Below, piece after piece: positions 56,485 through 64,000 of a stretch of DNA of 64,000 nt; the first letter of the stretch is position 1; each line of letters begins with the position of its first letter. The DNA is taken from contig FSRD01000001.1 in assembly GCA_900129675.1 (NCBI GenBank), positions 4,267,501-4,331,500 on the forward strand. The letters are read 5' to 3'. This stretch comes from Bradyrhizobium erythrophlei. GTDB taxonomy: Bacteria > Pseudomonadota > Alphaproteobacteria > Rhizobiales > Xanthobacteraceae. A program made the translations under genes and the position numbers. The notes beneath the pieces were generated by a model. That model saw nothing but the letters and a program-made list of their open reading frames with translations. It was not told the DNA's origin and ran no database searches.

Positions 56485-56773
56485 GACTTCCCCCTTTGGT
56501 CGGCTGCTTCGCGCAGCCGCACCCCACGCCAACCAACACTTCGAAATCCAGCTTATTCGTATGACGGCTGCCGCTGCAAGCAGCAAGCGAACGAGCGCAA
56601 ACGCAGCATTTTTTGGTATGCAAGGCTCGGGCCAAATGCTTTAATCCTAAAGGAGTTGGATAATTGTGCAAAGCAGCTCGCCGCGGCGTTTTGACTTGCG
56701 GCGGGTCCCGAATTATTTGAAGGTCAAAATGTCGGTTTAAGCCGGCAGGATCAAAAGAAGCCAAGATTGCATC
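56485..56773. promoter_or_regulatory. Divergent promoter region, binding protein / MarR
   Basis: 289 bases between the divergent substrate-binding-protein and MarR genes. AAGGTCAAAATG at about 56719-56731 is a weak match to the operator-like motif seen at 37973, 39824 and 58193 and would suit MarR autoregulation. Confidence 0.4.
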
Positions 56774-57268
56774 ATGATTCTGGATTCAGAGACCAAGGCC
56801 GTTGAGCTGCCGGAAGATCACGGCGACGAGATCAGGTTGTGGCTGCGCCTGCTGACCTGCACGACGTTGATCGAGGGCGAGGTGCGCAGCCGGCTGCGCG
56901 AGCGGTTCGACGTCACGCTGCCGCGCTTCGATCTGATGGCCCAGCTCGACAAGGCGCCGGAAGGCATGACGCTGTCGGACGTCTCGAAGCGGATGATGGT
57001 CTCGAACGGCAATGTCACCGGGCTGGTCGAGCGTCTGGTCGAGTCCGGCCACCTCGACCGGCGCACCTCGGATTCCGACCGTCGCGTCCAGGTGATCCGG
57101 CTGACGAAAGCCGGCCGCGCCGAGTTTCGTAAAATGGCCGCGGAGCACGAATTGTGGATCGCCGACATCTTCGGGGATCTGACCCCGAAGGACGTCCGCG
57201 AATTGATGCGGCTGTTGGCCAAGACCAAGGCATCGGCACAGAAATCCGCCAGGCAGCGGGCGGTCTGA
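56774..57268 (+). CDS. MarR-family transcriptional regulator
   Basis: 164 residues. The winged helix-turn-helix is complete: DLMAQLDKAPEGMTLSDVSK, RMMVSNGNVTGLVERLVESG (recognition helix) and DSDRRVQVIRLTKAGRAEF (wing). It heads a run of same-direction genes (hydrolase, CoA ligase, RidA, deacetylase, dehydrogenase). MarR proteins in aromatic catabolism usually repress until a CoA thioester or free acid binds. It is the obvious candidate for the shared palindromic sites. Confidence 0.93.
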   Translation: MILDSETKAVELPEDHGDEIRLWLRLLTCTTLIEGEVRSRLRERFDVTLPRFDLMAQLDKAPEGMTLSDVSKRMMVSNGNVTGLVERLVESGHLDRRTSDSDRRVQVIRLTKAGRAEFRKMAAEHELWIADIFGDLTPKDVRELMRLLAKTKASAQKSARQRAV

Positions 57269-57301
57269 CGGCAAGCGTCGTGATTTTGAAAGGCTGATCC
57301 G

Positions 57302-58126
57302 TTGCAAGCGGATGTCGACTACGAGGTCGAGTACAACAACCGGGCCCGGGTTCCCGAAAACCCTTCGATCATCGCCGGCTGGGCGCGCGACGCGGCCGCC
57401 TATCGCGAGGCGCGGCAAGGCCGCTGGCGCGTGATCCCGTATGGCAGCAGCGCGCGCAACGGGATCGATTTCTTTCCCGGCGGCGGCGCAGGGCCGATCG
57501 TCGTTTTCATCCATGGCGGCTACTGGCAGGCGCTCGACGGCTCGTTCTTCAGCCATCTCGCCGGTGGTTTGAACGCCCGCGGCATCGACGTCGCGATACC
57601 CAGCTACGATCTTTGCCCCAACGTATCGGTCGGCGATATCATCCGGCAGATGCAGACGGCGTCGCGCGAACTGGCGAAGTTGGGGCGGCCCCTGGTGATC
57701 AGCGGTCACTCCGCCGGCGGCCATCTCGCCGCTTGCATGCTGGCGACGGACTGGCGCGCCTTCGATGCGTCGCTGCCCGAAGCGCTCGTGACCGCGGCCT
57801 ACGCCATCTCGGGCCTGTTCGAACTCGGTCCGCTGGTCAGGACATCCATCAACCACGCGCTGAAACTCGACGATGCCGCGGCGGAAGCCGCGAGCCCTTT
57901 GTTCTGGAAGCCGCCGGCGCGCGGCTCGCTGGACGCCGTGGTCGGCGGCAACGAAAGCGCCGAATATTTCCGGCAGAGCCGGACCATCGTCGATGCCTGG
58001 GGCGCCGCCGGCGTCGCGACCCGGTTCGGCACTGTTCCCGACGCCAACCATTTTACCGCGATCGCGCCGCTGGCCGATCCGGGCTCGCCTGTCGTGGCGC
58101 GCTTGAGGGAACTGGCCCGGCGTTGA
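57302..58126 (+). CDS. Alpha/beta hydrolase (arylformamidase-like)
   Basis: 274 residues from a TTG at 57302. VVFIHGGYWQALDGSFFSHL holds the H-G-G-x-W oxyanion motif shared with kynurenine formamidases and carboxylesterases. VISGHSAGGHLAACML has the nucleophile serine, and DANHFTAIAPLADP the catalytic histidine. An arylformamidase would release anthranilate precursors (N-formylkynurenine branch) or deformylate an aromatic amide. That substrate guess rests on the HGGYW motif and context. Confidence 0.8.
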   Translation: MQADVDYEVEYNNRARVPENPSIIAGWARDAAAYREARQGRWRVIPYGSSARNGIDFFPGGGAGPIVVFIHGGYWQALDGSFFSHLAGGLNARGIDVAIPSYDLCPNVSVGDIIRQMQTASRELAKLGRPLVISGHSAGGHLAACMLATDWRAFDASLPEALVTAAYAISGLFELGPLVRTSINHALKLDDAAAEAASPLFWKPPARGSLDAVVGGNESAEYFRQSRTIVDAWGAAGVATRFGTVPDANHFTAIAPLADPGSPVVARLRELARR

Positions 58127-58192
58127 GGCCCGGCGGCCTCACATAAAAAACACAGGATCATCCCGATCTGGACTATTGCGCGAAATTACTTT

Positions 58193-58207
58193 AAGTATAA
58201 AATACTT
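58193..58207. promoter_or_regulatory. Perfect operator-like palindrome upstream of the CoA ligase gene
   Basis: AAGTAT-AAA-ATACTT, six perfect pairs around AAA, 36 bases before the ligase start. The related sequences at 37973 and 39824 lie before two genes of the other half-cluster. Confidence 0.5.
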
Positions 58208-58242
58208 TGGAAATGAGCCTTTCCTCCCGAAAACGAGGAGCG

Positions 58243-59934
58243 ATGGAAATGTCAGGTGAAATTCGGAGCCTTGGTCCGTCGGGTCACGTTGATGATTTCG
58301 CGCGGCGAAACCTGCCGCCGTTCCAGCAATGGCCGGAATTGCTGCTCGACCGGCCGGAGTTTCAATACCCTGAATATCTCAACGCCGCGGTCGAACTGAC
58401 CGATCGTATCGTCGAAAAGGGGCTTGGCGATAACATCGCGCTGATCGGCAACGGTCGCCAGCGCACCTACAAGGAACTGGCCGACTGGTCGAACCGCCTG
58501 GCGCATGCGCTGGTGGAAAACTACGGCGTCAAGCCCGGCAACCGGGTGCTGATACGCTCCGGCAACAATCCGGCGCTGGTCGCAGCCTGGCTTGCGGCAA
58601 CGAAAGCGGGCGCCGTCGTCGTCAATACCATGCCGATGCTGCGTGCCGGTGAATTGACCAAGATCGTCGACAAGGCGGAGATCGCGCTGGCGCTGACCGA
58701 CAGCCGGATCGCTGATGAACTGGTGGCGTGCGCGAAGACCAGCCGGTTTCTCAAGCAGGTGGTGAATTTCGACGGTACCTCAAACCACGATGCCGAGCTC
58801 GACCGGGTGGCGCTGAACAAGCCGGTGCGGTTCGATGCCGTCAAGACCGGCCGCGATGACGTCGCCTTGCTGGGATTTACCTCGGGCACCACGGGTGAGC
58901 CGAAGGCGACGATGCATTTCCATCGCGATCTCCTGATCGTCGCGGATGGTTATGCCAGGGAAGTGCTCAACGTCACGCAAGATGATGTGTTCGTGGGCTC
59001 GCCGCCGCTCGCCTTTACGTTCGGGCTCGGCGGGCTCGCGATCTTTCCGCTGCGGTTCGGCGCCACCGCGACGCTATTGGAAAACGCGTCGCCTCCGGAG
59101 ATGGTCAAGATCATCGAAACCTACAAGGCGACGATTTGCTTTACCTCGCCGACCGCCTATCGGGCGATGATGGCGGCGATGGACAACGGCGCCGATCTGT
59201 CGTCGCTGCGTCTTGCGGTCTCGGCCGGCGAGACCTTGCCGGCGCCGGTGTTCGAAGCCTGGACCCGCAAGACCGGCAAGACGATTCTCGACGGCATCGG
59301 CAGCACGGAATTGCTGCACATCTTCATTACCAACCGGGTCGGCGATGCCGTCGCTGGAACGACGGGGCGTCCGGTTTCCGGCTACGAGGCGAAGGTCGTC
59401 GACGATGACATGAACGAGGTGCCGGCGGGCACCGTCGGCAAGCTTGCGGTCCGCGGTCCGACCGGATGCCGTTATCTGGCCGACGCACGGCAGTCGAACT
59501 ATGTACGCAATGGCTGGAATCTGACGGGCGATGCGTTCGTCAGCGATGCCAACGGCCGGCTGTCGTTCGTGGCCCGCTCCGATGACATGATCATCTCCTC
59601 CGGCTACAATATCGCCGGGCCCGACGTCGAGGCCGCATTGCTGGCACACCCGGCGGTCGCCGAATGCGGCGTGGTCGGCGCGCCCGACGAGGCGCGCGGC
59701 ATGATCGTCAAAGCCTATGTGGTGCTGACGTCCGGCACCGAAGGCAATGCGGCGCTGGCGACGGATCTGCAGGACCACGTCAAGCGCGTGATCGCGCCCT
59801 ATAAATATCCGCGCGCGATCGAATTCGTCGCGCAATTGCCCAAGACCCAAACCGGCAAGTTGCAGCGATTTGCGCTCCGGCAGATGGCCGCGGCCGGGGC
59901 TGCGCCGCGCTCGGCGCGCGACGCCGCCGAGTGA
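58243..59934 (+). CDS. Aryl-CoA ligase (2-aminobenzoate/benzoate-CoA ligase type)
   Basis: 563 residues from ATG 58243 (GAGGAG directly upstream; ATG 58249 is an alternative). ANL superfamily: LLGFTSGTTGEPKATMH is the P-loop, FTFGLGGLAIFPLRFGATAT the substrate region, ILDGIGSTELLHIFITNRVG the A5 motif, and LPKTQTGKLQRFALRQ the catalytic lysine. The N-terminus FARRNLPPFQQWPELLLDRP is typical of benzoate/2-aminobenzoate-CoA ligases. It would activate the aromatic acid for the hydroxylase at 39883. Confidence 0.9.
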   Translation: MEMSGEIRSLGPSGHVDDFARRNLPPFQQWPELLLDRPEFQYPEYLNAAVELTDRIVEKGLGDNIALIGNGRQRTYKELADWSNRLAHALVENYGVKPGNRVLIRSGNNPALVAAWLAATKAGAVVVNTMPMLRAGELTKIVDKAEIALALTDSRIADELVACAKTSRFLKQVVNFDGTSNHDAELDRVALNKPVRFDAVKTGRDDVALLGFTSGTTGEPKATMHFHRDLLIVADGYAREVLNVTQDDVFVGSPPLAFTFGLGGLAIFPLRFGATATLLENASPPEMVKIIETYKATICFTSPTAYRAMMAAMDNGADLSSLRLAVSAGETLPAPVFEAWTRKTGKTILDGIGSTELLHIFITNRVGDAVAGTTGRPVSGYEAKVVDDDMNEVPAGTVGKLAVRGPTGCRYLADARQSNYVRNGWNLTGDAFVSDANGRLSFVARSDDMIISSGYNIAGPDVEAALLAHPAVAECGVVGAPDEARGMIVKAYVVLTSGTEGNAALATDLQDHVKRVIAPYKYPRAIEFVAQLPKTQTGKLQRFALRQMAAAGAAPRSARDAAE

Positions 59935-59968
59935 ATGTTTCAAATTGGATTGCGAAGGAGACGAGCCG

Positions 59969-60421
59969 GTGACATCGCCAAAAGGCCCCGCATTGACCGT
60001 GGTGCCGATCCCGAAGACCGGCGTTTCCGGTCCGCAGGTGCTGCAGCCGAGCGGCTGGCCGGCGCCGAAGGGCTATGCCAACGGCATGGCGGCCGACGGC
60101 CGCCTCGTCGTGACCGGCGGCGTGATCGGCTGGGATACACAGGGCCATCTGCCGGATGATTTCGTCGCCCAGGTGCGCCAGACGCTGAGCAATATTTCGG
60201 CCATTCTCGCCGAAGGCGGCGCCAGCCCTGAGCATCTCGTGCGGCTGACCTGGTATGTCGTCGACATCGAGGAATATCTGGCGAACCTGAAGTCCCTCGG
60301 CCGGGTCTATCGCGAGATTTTCGGCGCGCATTATCCGGCGATGGCGCTGGTTCAGGTGGTGCGTCTGGTGGAGAAGGCCGCGCGCGTCGAGATCGAGGCC
60401 ACGGCGGTGGTGCCGCGCTGA
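59969..60421 (+). CDS. RidA/YjgF-family protein
   Basis: 150 residues from GTG 59969 with GAAGGAG upstream. LQPSGWPAPKGYANGMAADG, VVTGGVIGWDTQGHLPDDFV, and HYPAMALVQVVRLVEKAARV, EIEATAVV follow the RidA fold, with an extended N-terminus. RidA proteins hydrolyse reactive enamines/imines. An amino-ring dearomatised by the hydroxylase-reductase would present such an enamine, which is a good reason for this gene to be here. Confidence 0.9.
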   Translation: MTSPKGPALTVVPIPKTGVSGPQVLQPSGWPAPKGYANGMAADGRLVVTGGVIGWDTQGHLPDDFVAQVRQTLSNISAILAEGGASPEHLVRLTWYVVDIEEYLANLKSLGRVYREIFGAHYPAMALVQVVRLVEKAARVEIEATAVVPR

Positions 60422-60542
60422 GCTTGTGCGGCGGACGGCGGTTCGGCATCTTCACGTGGATGAGAGGCGAACTCGGATTGCGTGCTCGTCAAGATATTGA
60501 TCTATTCCGGTGTTCCCGCGCTGATCTTCGAAGGACATTCAA

Positions 60543-61568
60543 TTGAAAGCGGTCTACACCGAACGGCATCGCAGCCACGATCCGCAGTTCTTTCTGGTGC
60601 GCGGCGTCGTCCGGCGCACTACCGAGCAGCCCGAGCGCGCCGACCGGCTGCTCAAGGGCCTTGCCGCCGGGTCTCACGATCTGGTCGAACCGACCGTGTT
60701 TGGTCAGGGTCCGCGCGCCAGAATTCATAGTCCCGAATATCTGCGCTTTCTCGCGGAGGCCTGGGAGGAATGGTCGGCGCTCGGCGATGCCGGGCCTGAG
60801 ATGATCGCCAACATCCATCCGGTGCGCCAGGCCGCGACCTATCCAACCAGCATCGTCGGCAAGCTCGGCTGGCACACCGCCGATACCGGCTGTCCGATCG
60901 GTCCGGGCACCTGGGCCGGGGCCTGCGCCGCAACCGACGTCGCGGTGACGGCGGCGCAACTGGTGATGGACGGCGAAGAAGCGAGCTACGCGCTTTGCCG
61001 CCCGCCCGGCCATCATGCCTATCACGACATGGCCGGCGGCTTTTGTTTCCTCAACAACTCGGCGATCGCTGCCGCGCATCTGCGGCTCGGGCACGAACGC
61101 GTCGCCATCCTCGATGTCGACGTGCACCACGGCAATGGCACGCAGGGCATTTTCTATTCACGCGCCGATGTGCTGACCGTCTCCATCCATGCCGACCCCA
61201 AAAATTACTATCCGTTCGTGTGGGGCTATGCGCATGAGCGGGGCGAGGGCACCGGTCTCGGCGCCAACTTCAATATCCCGCTGCCGATCGGAACCGGAGA
61301 CGACGCGTATCTGCTGGCGCTGGACTCGGCGCGAAAGACAATCGAGGCTTTTGCGCCCGGCGCGCTGGTCGTGGCGCTGGGTCTGGATGCGTCCGAGCAC
61401 GATCCTCTCAAAGGGCTTTCGATTACCACGGGTGGTTTCAGCCGTATCGGCGCCGCGATCGCGCGCATCGGCCTGCCGACGGTGTTCGTTCAGGAGGGCG
61501 GCTATCTGTCCGATGTGCTCGGCGATAATCTCACCGCCGTCCTCGGCGGGTTTCAGGGAGCGCGCTAG
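60543..61568 (+). CDS. Histone-deacetylase-family amidohydrolase (acetylpolyamine type)
   Basis: 341 residues from TTG 60543. YALCRPPGHHAYHDMAGGFC has the paired active-site histidines, VAILDVDVHHGNGTQGIFYS the zinc aspartate and histidine, and ALGLDASEHDPLKGLSITTG the second zinc aspartate region. Length and motif set match class II HDAC-like bacterial acetylpolyamine amidohydrolases. It would free an amine from an N-acetyl compound; an N-acetyl-anthranilate-like substrate is possible from context but unproven. Confidence 0.9.
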   Translation: MKAVYTERHRSHDPQFFLVRGVVRRTTEQPERADRLLKGLAAGSHDLVEPTVFGQGPRARIHSPEYLRFLAEAWEEWSALGDAGPEMIANIHPVRQAATYPTSIVGKLGWHTADTGCPIGPGTWAGACAATDVAVTAAQLVMDGEEASYALCRPPGHHAYHDMAGGFCFLNNSAIAAAHLRLGHERVAILDVDVHHGNGTQGIFYSRADVLTVSIHADPKNYYPFVWGYAHERGEGTGLGANFNIPLPIGTGDDAYLLALDSARKTIEAFAPGALVVALGLDASEHDPLKGLSITTGGFSRIGAAIARIGLPTVFVQEGGYLSDVLGDNLTAVLGGFQGAR

Positions 61569-62390
61569 ATGGCCAATTCATCAAGGAGCCCGCAGCGCGT
61601 CGCAGTGGCCGGGCTCGGAGCGATCGGAATCAAGATTGTCGAGGCGCTGGATCAGGGCATCGACGGATTGGTTCTCGCGGCGGTGTCGGCGCAAAATCCG
61701 GCCAAGCACCAGCAATTCCTTGCGCGTTTGAGCAGGCCGCCCGCCGTCCTGCCGATCGATGGACTCTCGGATGTCGCCGACATCGTCATCGAGTGCGCGC
61801 CCAGCAAGCTGGTGCGGTCGATCGTCGCGCCGTTTGTGAGCCGCGGGAAAACCGCGATCGTGCTCAGCGCCGGCGCGCTGCTCGAGAACGAAGATCTGAT
61901 CGAATTGGCGAAACAGAACGGCGGCCAGATCGTGGTGCCGACGGGGGCGCTGATTGGCCTCGACGCGGTCACTGCGGCGGCGGAGGGAAAGATCCTGTCG
62001 GTCAAAATGGTGACACGCAAGCCGGTGACGGGCCTGGCCGGCGCGCCTTATCTGGTCGAGAACAACATCGATATCGAACGCATCGAGGAGCCGCTCAGGA
62101 TTTTTCAGGGCACGGCGCGCGAGGCGGCCAAAGGCTTTCCCGCCAATCTCAACGTAGCCGTGGCGCTGTCGTTGGCCGGCCTCGGGCCTGACCGCACCAC
62201 GCTGGAAATCTGGGCGGATCCGGCGCTGACCCGTAACGTGCATCGGATCGAGGTGGAATCCGATTCCGCCCGTTTCTCGATGTCGATCGAGAACATCCCG
62301 TCCGAGAATCCGAAGACGGGGCGCATCACCGCGCTTTCCGTCATCGCCTATCTCCGCAAGCAAGGCTCCGCGTTGCGCGTCGGCACCTGA
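61569..62390 (+). CDS. nadX: L-aspartate dehydrogenase
   Basis: 273 residues, start directly after the previous stop. RVAVAGLGAIGIKIVEALDQ is the NAD(P) loop, VIECAPSKLVRSIVAPFVSR the following strand, VPTGALIGLDAVTAAAEGKI the substrate region, and AREAAKGFPANLNVAVALSL the family signature (F-P-x-N-x-N-V). The enzyme interconverts aspartate and oxaloacetate plus ammonia, or makes iminoaspartate for NAD. Here it may dispose of ammonia released from the amino-aromatic; that role is inference. Confidence 0.9.
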   Translation: MANSSRSPQRVAVAGLGAIGIKIVEALDQGIDGLVLAAVSAQNPAKHQQFLARLSRPPAVLPIDGLSDVADIVIECAPSKLVRSIVAPFVSRGKTAIVLSAGALLENEDLIELAKQNGGQIVVPTGALIGLDAVTAAAEGKILSVKMVTRKPVTGLAGAPYLVENNIDIERIEEPLRIFQGTAREAAKGFPANLNVAVALSLAGLGPDRTTLEIWADPALTRNVHRIEVESDSARFSMSIENIPSENPKTGRITALSVIAYLRKQGSALRVGT

Positions 62391-63056
62391 GTATTTGGGC
62401 CCCGCGAGGCCGCGCCCGCATGTGTCGCATGCGCCGGCTCGAATATTTGCTGGGCAGTACGTTGCCTAAATCTTCCGGTCGCAGACGATTCTTTAAAGAG
62501 CGATCCAAAGACACCGGAACAGAAACGGTGGCTGGAACTCTATCGAAAGCATGAAACTGGCTGGCGCCTTTGGCTTGCGGCGGAAGGCGACTGGGTGGTT
62601 GCCGTTTCCCTGAAATCGGTTTGGTGTTGGGACGGGTTAACGAGGCATCTGCCGCATAAAGACCTTTGATCGGGTAGCCGCTTGCTTGCAAGGCGCCGCG
62701 CGAATTTGCCCGATGGATATTGGTTCCCGTCAATCGTTGGTCGAACGTTCAAAAATGCTTTACCTGCCAAAAAAACTGTCTCTGCTGGCGAGAATGAAGG
62801 AGCGAGATTTGCCCGGCGCATTTGTTGGGTGACAATGGCAGGATGGGCTTATCTACTTGGTTCGATTTTTCTGAAATGTGTGTTTGGTGTTTTTTCCTGA
62901 GCGAGGAATATTTCACGACGAAATGGAAGTTGATGATTTGAGGGGCGGTGGGTTGCACAAAAATTTCAGCACGTGAACAATCTTTCGGCGTCGGGAATCA
63001 TGATGTCGTCACAACTTCGGAATGAAGATAAGCGTGGGCGAAACGGGACTACCACC
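62391..63056. other. Intergenic, no gene recognised
   Basis: Over 600 bases after the dehydrogenase. Frames are short, with no family signature on either strand; probably decayed sequence. Confidence 0.45.
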
Positions 63057-63203
63057 ATGCTTCCTATCCTGATCTTGTCGTCGATATTCTTCGCTGGATA
63101 TGCGGTGCGTTCCTGGCGGTCGCACAAACGGCGCACGCACCACGCGCCCTGCCAATCCAAATCGCAGTCTCGCATGCTGGGGCAAGCGCGCCGGGCATTC
63201 TAG
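63057..63203 (+). CDS. Possible small membrane protein
   Basis: 48 residues from ATG 63057: one hydrophobic helix (LPILILSSIFFAGYAV) followed by a strongly basic tail (RSWRSHKRRTHH). Plausible as a single-span small protein; no recognised family and only a weak ribosome site. Confidence 0.35.
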   Translation: MLPILILSSIFFAGYAVRSWRSHKRRTHHAPCQSKSQSRMLGQARRAF

Positions 63204-63270
63204 ATATGCGAAGAGCCTGACTCGATATGCTGTCTGGCGGCTCGTTGATACATGATTGTGGGGACTAATC

Positions 63271-63489
63271 TTGAATAGCTTTCTGATTCCAATTCTGGTG
63301 GGCGCGATAGTCGTGATTCTAGGCAGACTTCACAGCTATTATCTTGATGAGAACGAGAGAATAGCCAAGGGCTTGCGTACTCTGGATGATTTCTTGACCA
63401 GTGGCGGGCGTGCGGCAGTGGGCCGGAATTGTCATTGGGCCGGAATTGTCTGCGGGTCGATGGCTCGCAAACGCGATGTCGCGAAATGA
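63271..63489 (+). CDS. Small membrane protein of unknown function
   Basis: 72 residues from TTG 63271 (GTGGGGA upstream). One hydrophobic helix LIPILVGAIVVILGRLHSYY then a charged segment. The 3' part contains the direct repeat GGGCCGGAATTGTC twice (about 63420-63451). The stop overlaps the next start (ATGA at 63486). Confidence 0.4.
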   Translation: MNSFLIPILVGAIVVILGRLHSYYLDENERIAKGLRTLDDFLTSGGRAAVGRNCHWAGIVCGSMARKRDVAK

Positions 63490-63779
63490 CTAGCTCTCGG
63501 GGTCATTCACCGCGGCGATACTTTGTCGATGGCAGCGGGCGTCGCGTGCTTATCGGTTTGACGACCGAAGAAACGCGTGAATTTGAAAGACTAGACAATC
63601 TTCCGGCTCTGGATGAGACAGGCGGGCATGTTGCCCGGGATGAAAACGGTGCCCCGACCACGACCCGTGAGAAGCGCTGGCGCGAACTCTATTGCAAGCA
63701 CGATATCGCCTGGATAGAGTGGAAGACGCAAGCTCAGGCGGATCGCCGTGAAGCTTCAGGATTTGTTAAATATAATTGA
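63486..63779 (+). CDS. Hypothetical protein
   Basis: 97 residues from ATG 63486, translationally coupled to the previous gene. PRRYFVDGSGRRVLIGLTTE, ETREFERLDNLPAL, REKRWRELYCKHDIAWIEWK: a soluble, charged protein. No family recognised, though the even codon pattern suggests a real gene. Confidence 0.55.
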   Translation: MTSSRGHSPRRYFVDGSGRRVLIGLTTEETREFERLDNLPALDETGGHVARDENGAPTTTREKRWRELYCKHDIAWIEWKTQAQADRREASGFVKYN

Positions 63780-63831
63780 GCAACCTTATGTCTTGTTTCC
63801 TGTCATCTTAGTATGAACCCGGGATACGAGA

Positions 63832-64000
63832 ATGTTTCAGCTGCTTTTGCGCGGTCGAGTACACAATTTTATCAGGGGCCGCCTGGGTGACGACGGGTTT
63901 AGGGCACGTTCGGCCGAACGGGATGCTGAGACGGATTTGGCCCGTGTCGGCTCGATTGTGACCGCGATCGAAACCGCACTGCATGCAGCAGAGAGCGAAC
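63832..64000 (+). CDS. Hypothetical protein, 5' part
   Basis: From ATG 63832 the frame stays open to the window end: MFQLLLRGRVHNFIRGRLGD, then RSAERDAETDLARVGSIVTA, a basic N-terminus followed by a helix. At least 56 residues; no family recognised. Confidence 0.4.
   Translation, partial: MFQLLLRGRVHNFIRGRLGDDGFRARSAERDAETDLARVGSIVTAIETALHAAESE

Noticed and set aside
62391..62830. Minus-strand ORFs after the aspartate dehydrogenase
   Set aside because: Overlapping frames without ribosome sites or family features.

Overview
The window looks like an accessory, insertion-sequence-rich stretch of a Bradyrhizobium-type alphaproteobacterial chromosome. This is inferred from the GC-rich codon use, the exopolysaccharide (EPS) and LuxR gene content, a DUF3551-type relic, Rhizobiales-style intergenic palindromes and an aminobenzoyl-CoA-type catabolic cluster. 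No rRNA, tRNA or CRISPR array was seen.

Region 1 (1-29,650) is a surface-polysaccharide locus in decay. It holds the end of an asparagine synthetase, glycosyltransferases (one broken by three frameshifts), a heparinase II/III relic, two deacetylase-like proteins and a flippase. It also holds a type I secretion module: a secreted polysaccharide lyase with a near-perfect internal duplication, an ABC exporter with two C39-like domains, and an HlyD adaptor. Mobile elements have cut this locus repeatedly. The most striking is a three-level nest at 6243-11780: an IS3-family element carries a group II intron in its transposase gene, and the intron's reverse transcriptase gene is split by a serine-recombinase transposon. 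Next come IS3 and IS66 relics, then an intact IS630 and an intact IS1182-type element placed end to end, then a foreign-looking methyltransferase segment.

Region 2 (29,650-36,300) has an ISAs1 element, two divergent LuxR-type regulators (one with a degenerate receiver), small secreted proteins, and relics of glmS/nodM, DUF3551, SDR and GST genes.

Region 3 (36,300-43,680 and 54,500-62,390) is a catabolic regulon in two halves. The left half has maleylacetate reductase, cupin, SDR, enoyl-CoA hydratase, a two-domain aminobenzoyl-/salicylyl-CoA hydroxylase-reductase and a flavin monooxygenase. The right half has a cupin, a substrate-binding protein, MarR, an alpha/beta hydrolase, an aryl-CoA ligase, RidA, an acetylpolyamine-amidohydrolase-like protein and aspartate dehydrogenase. 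Together they suggest uptake and CoA-dependent breakdown of anthranilate or a close relative. Similar AT-rich palindromic motifs precede genes in both halves.

Between the halves (43,700-54,500) lie small membrane or secreted genes, a PQQ-type sugar dehydrogenase, two end-to-end DDE elements that each carry a small zinc-ribbon-like accessory gene, and a second ISAs1 element. The window ends in small genes of unknown function.
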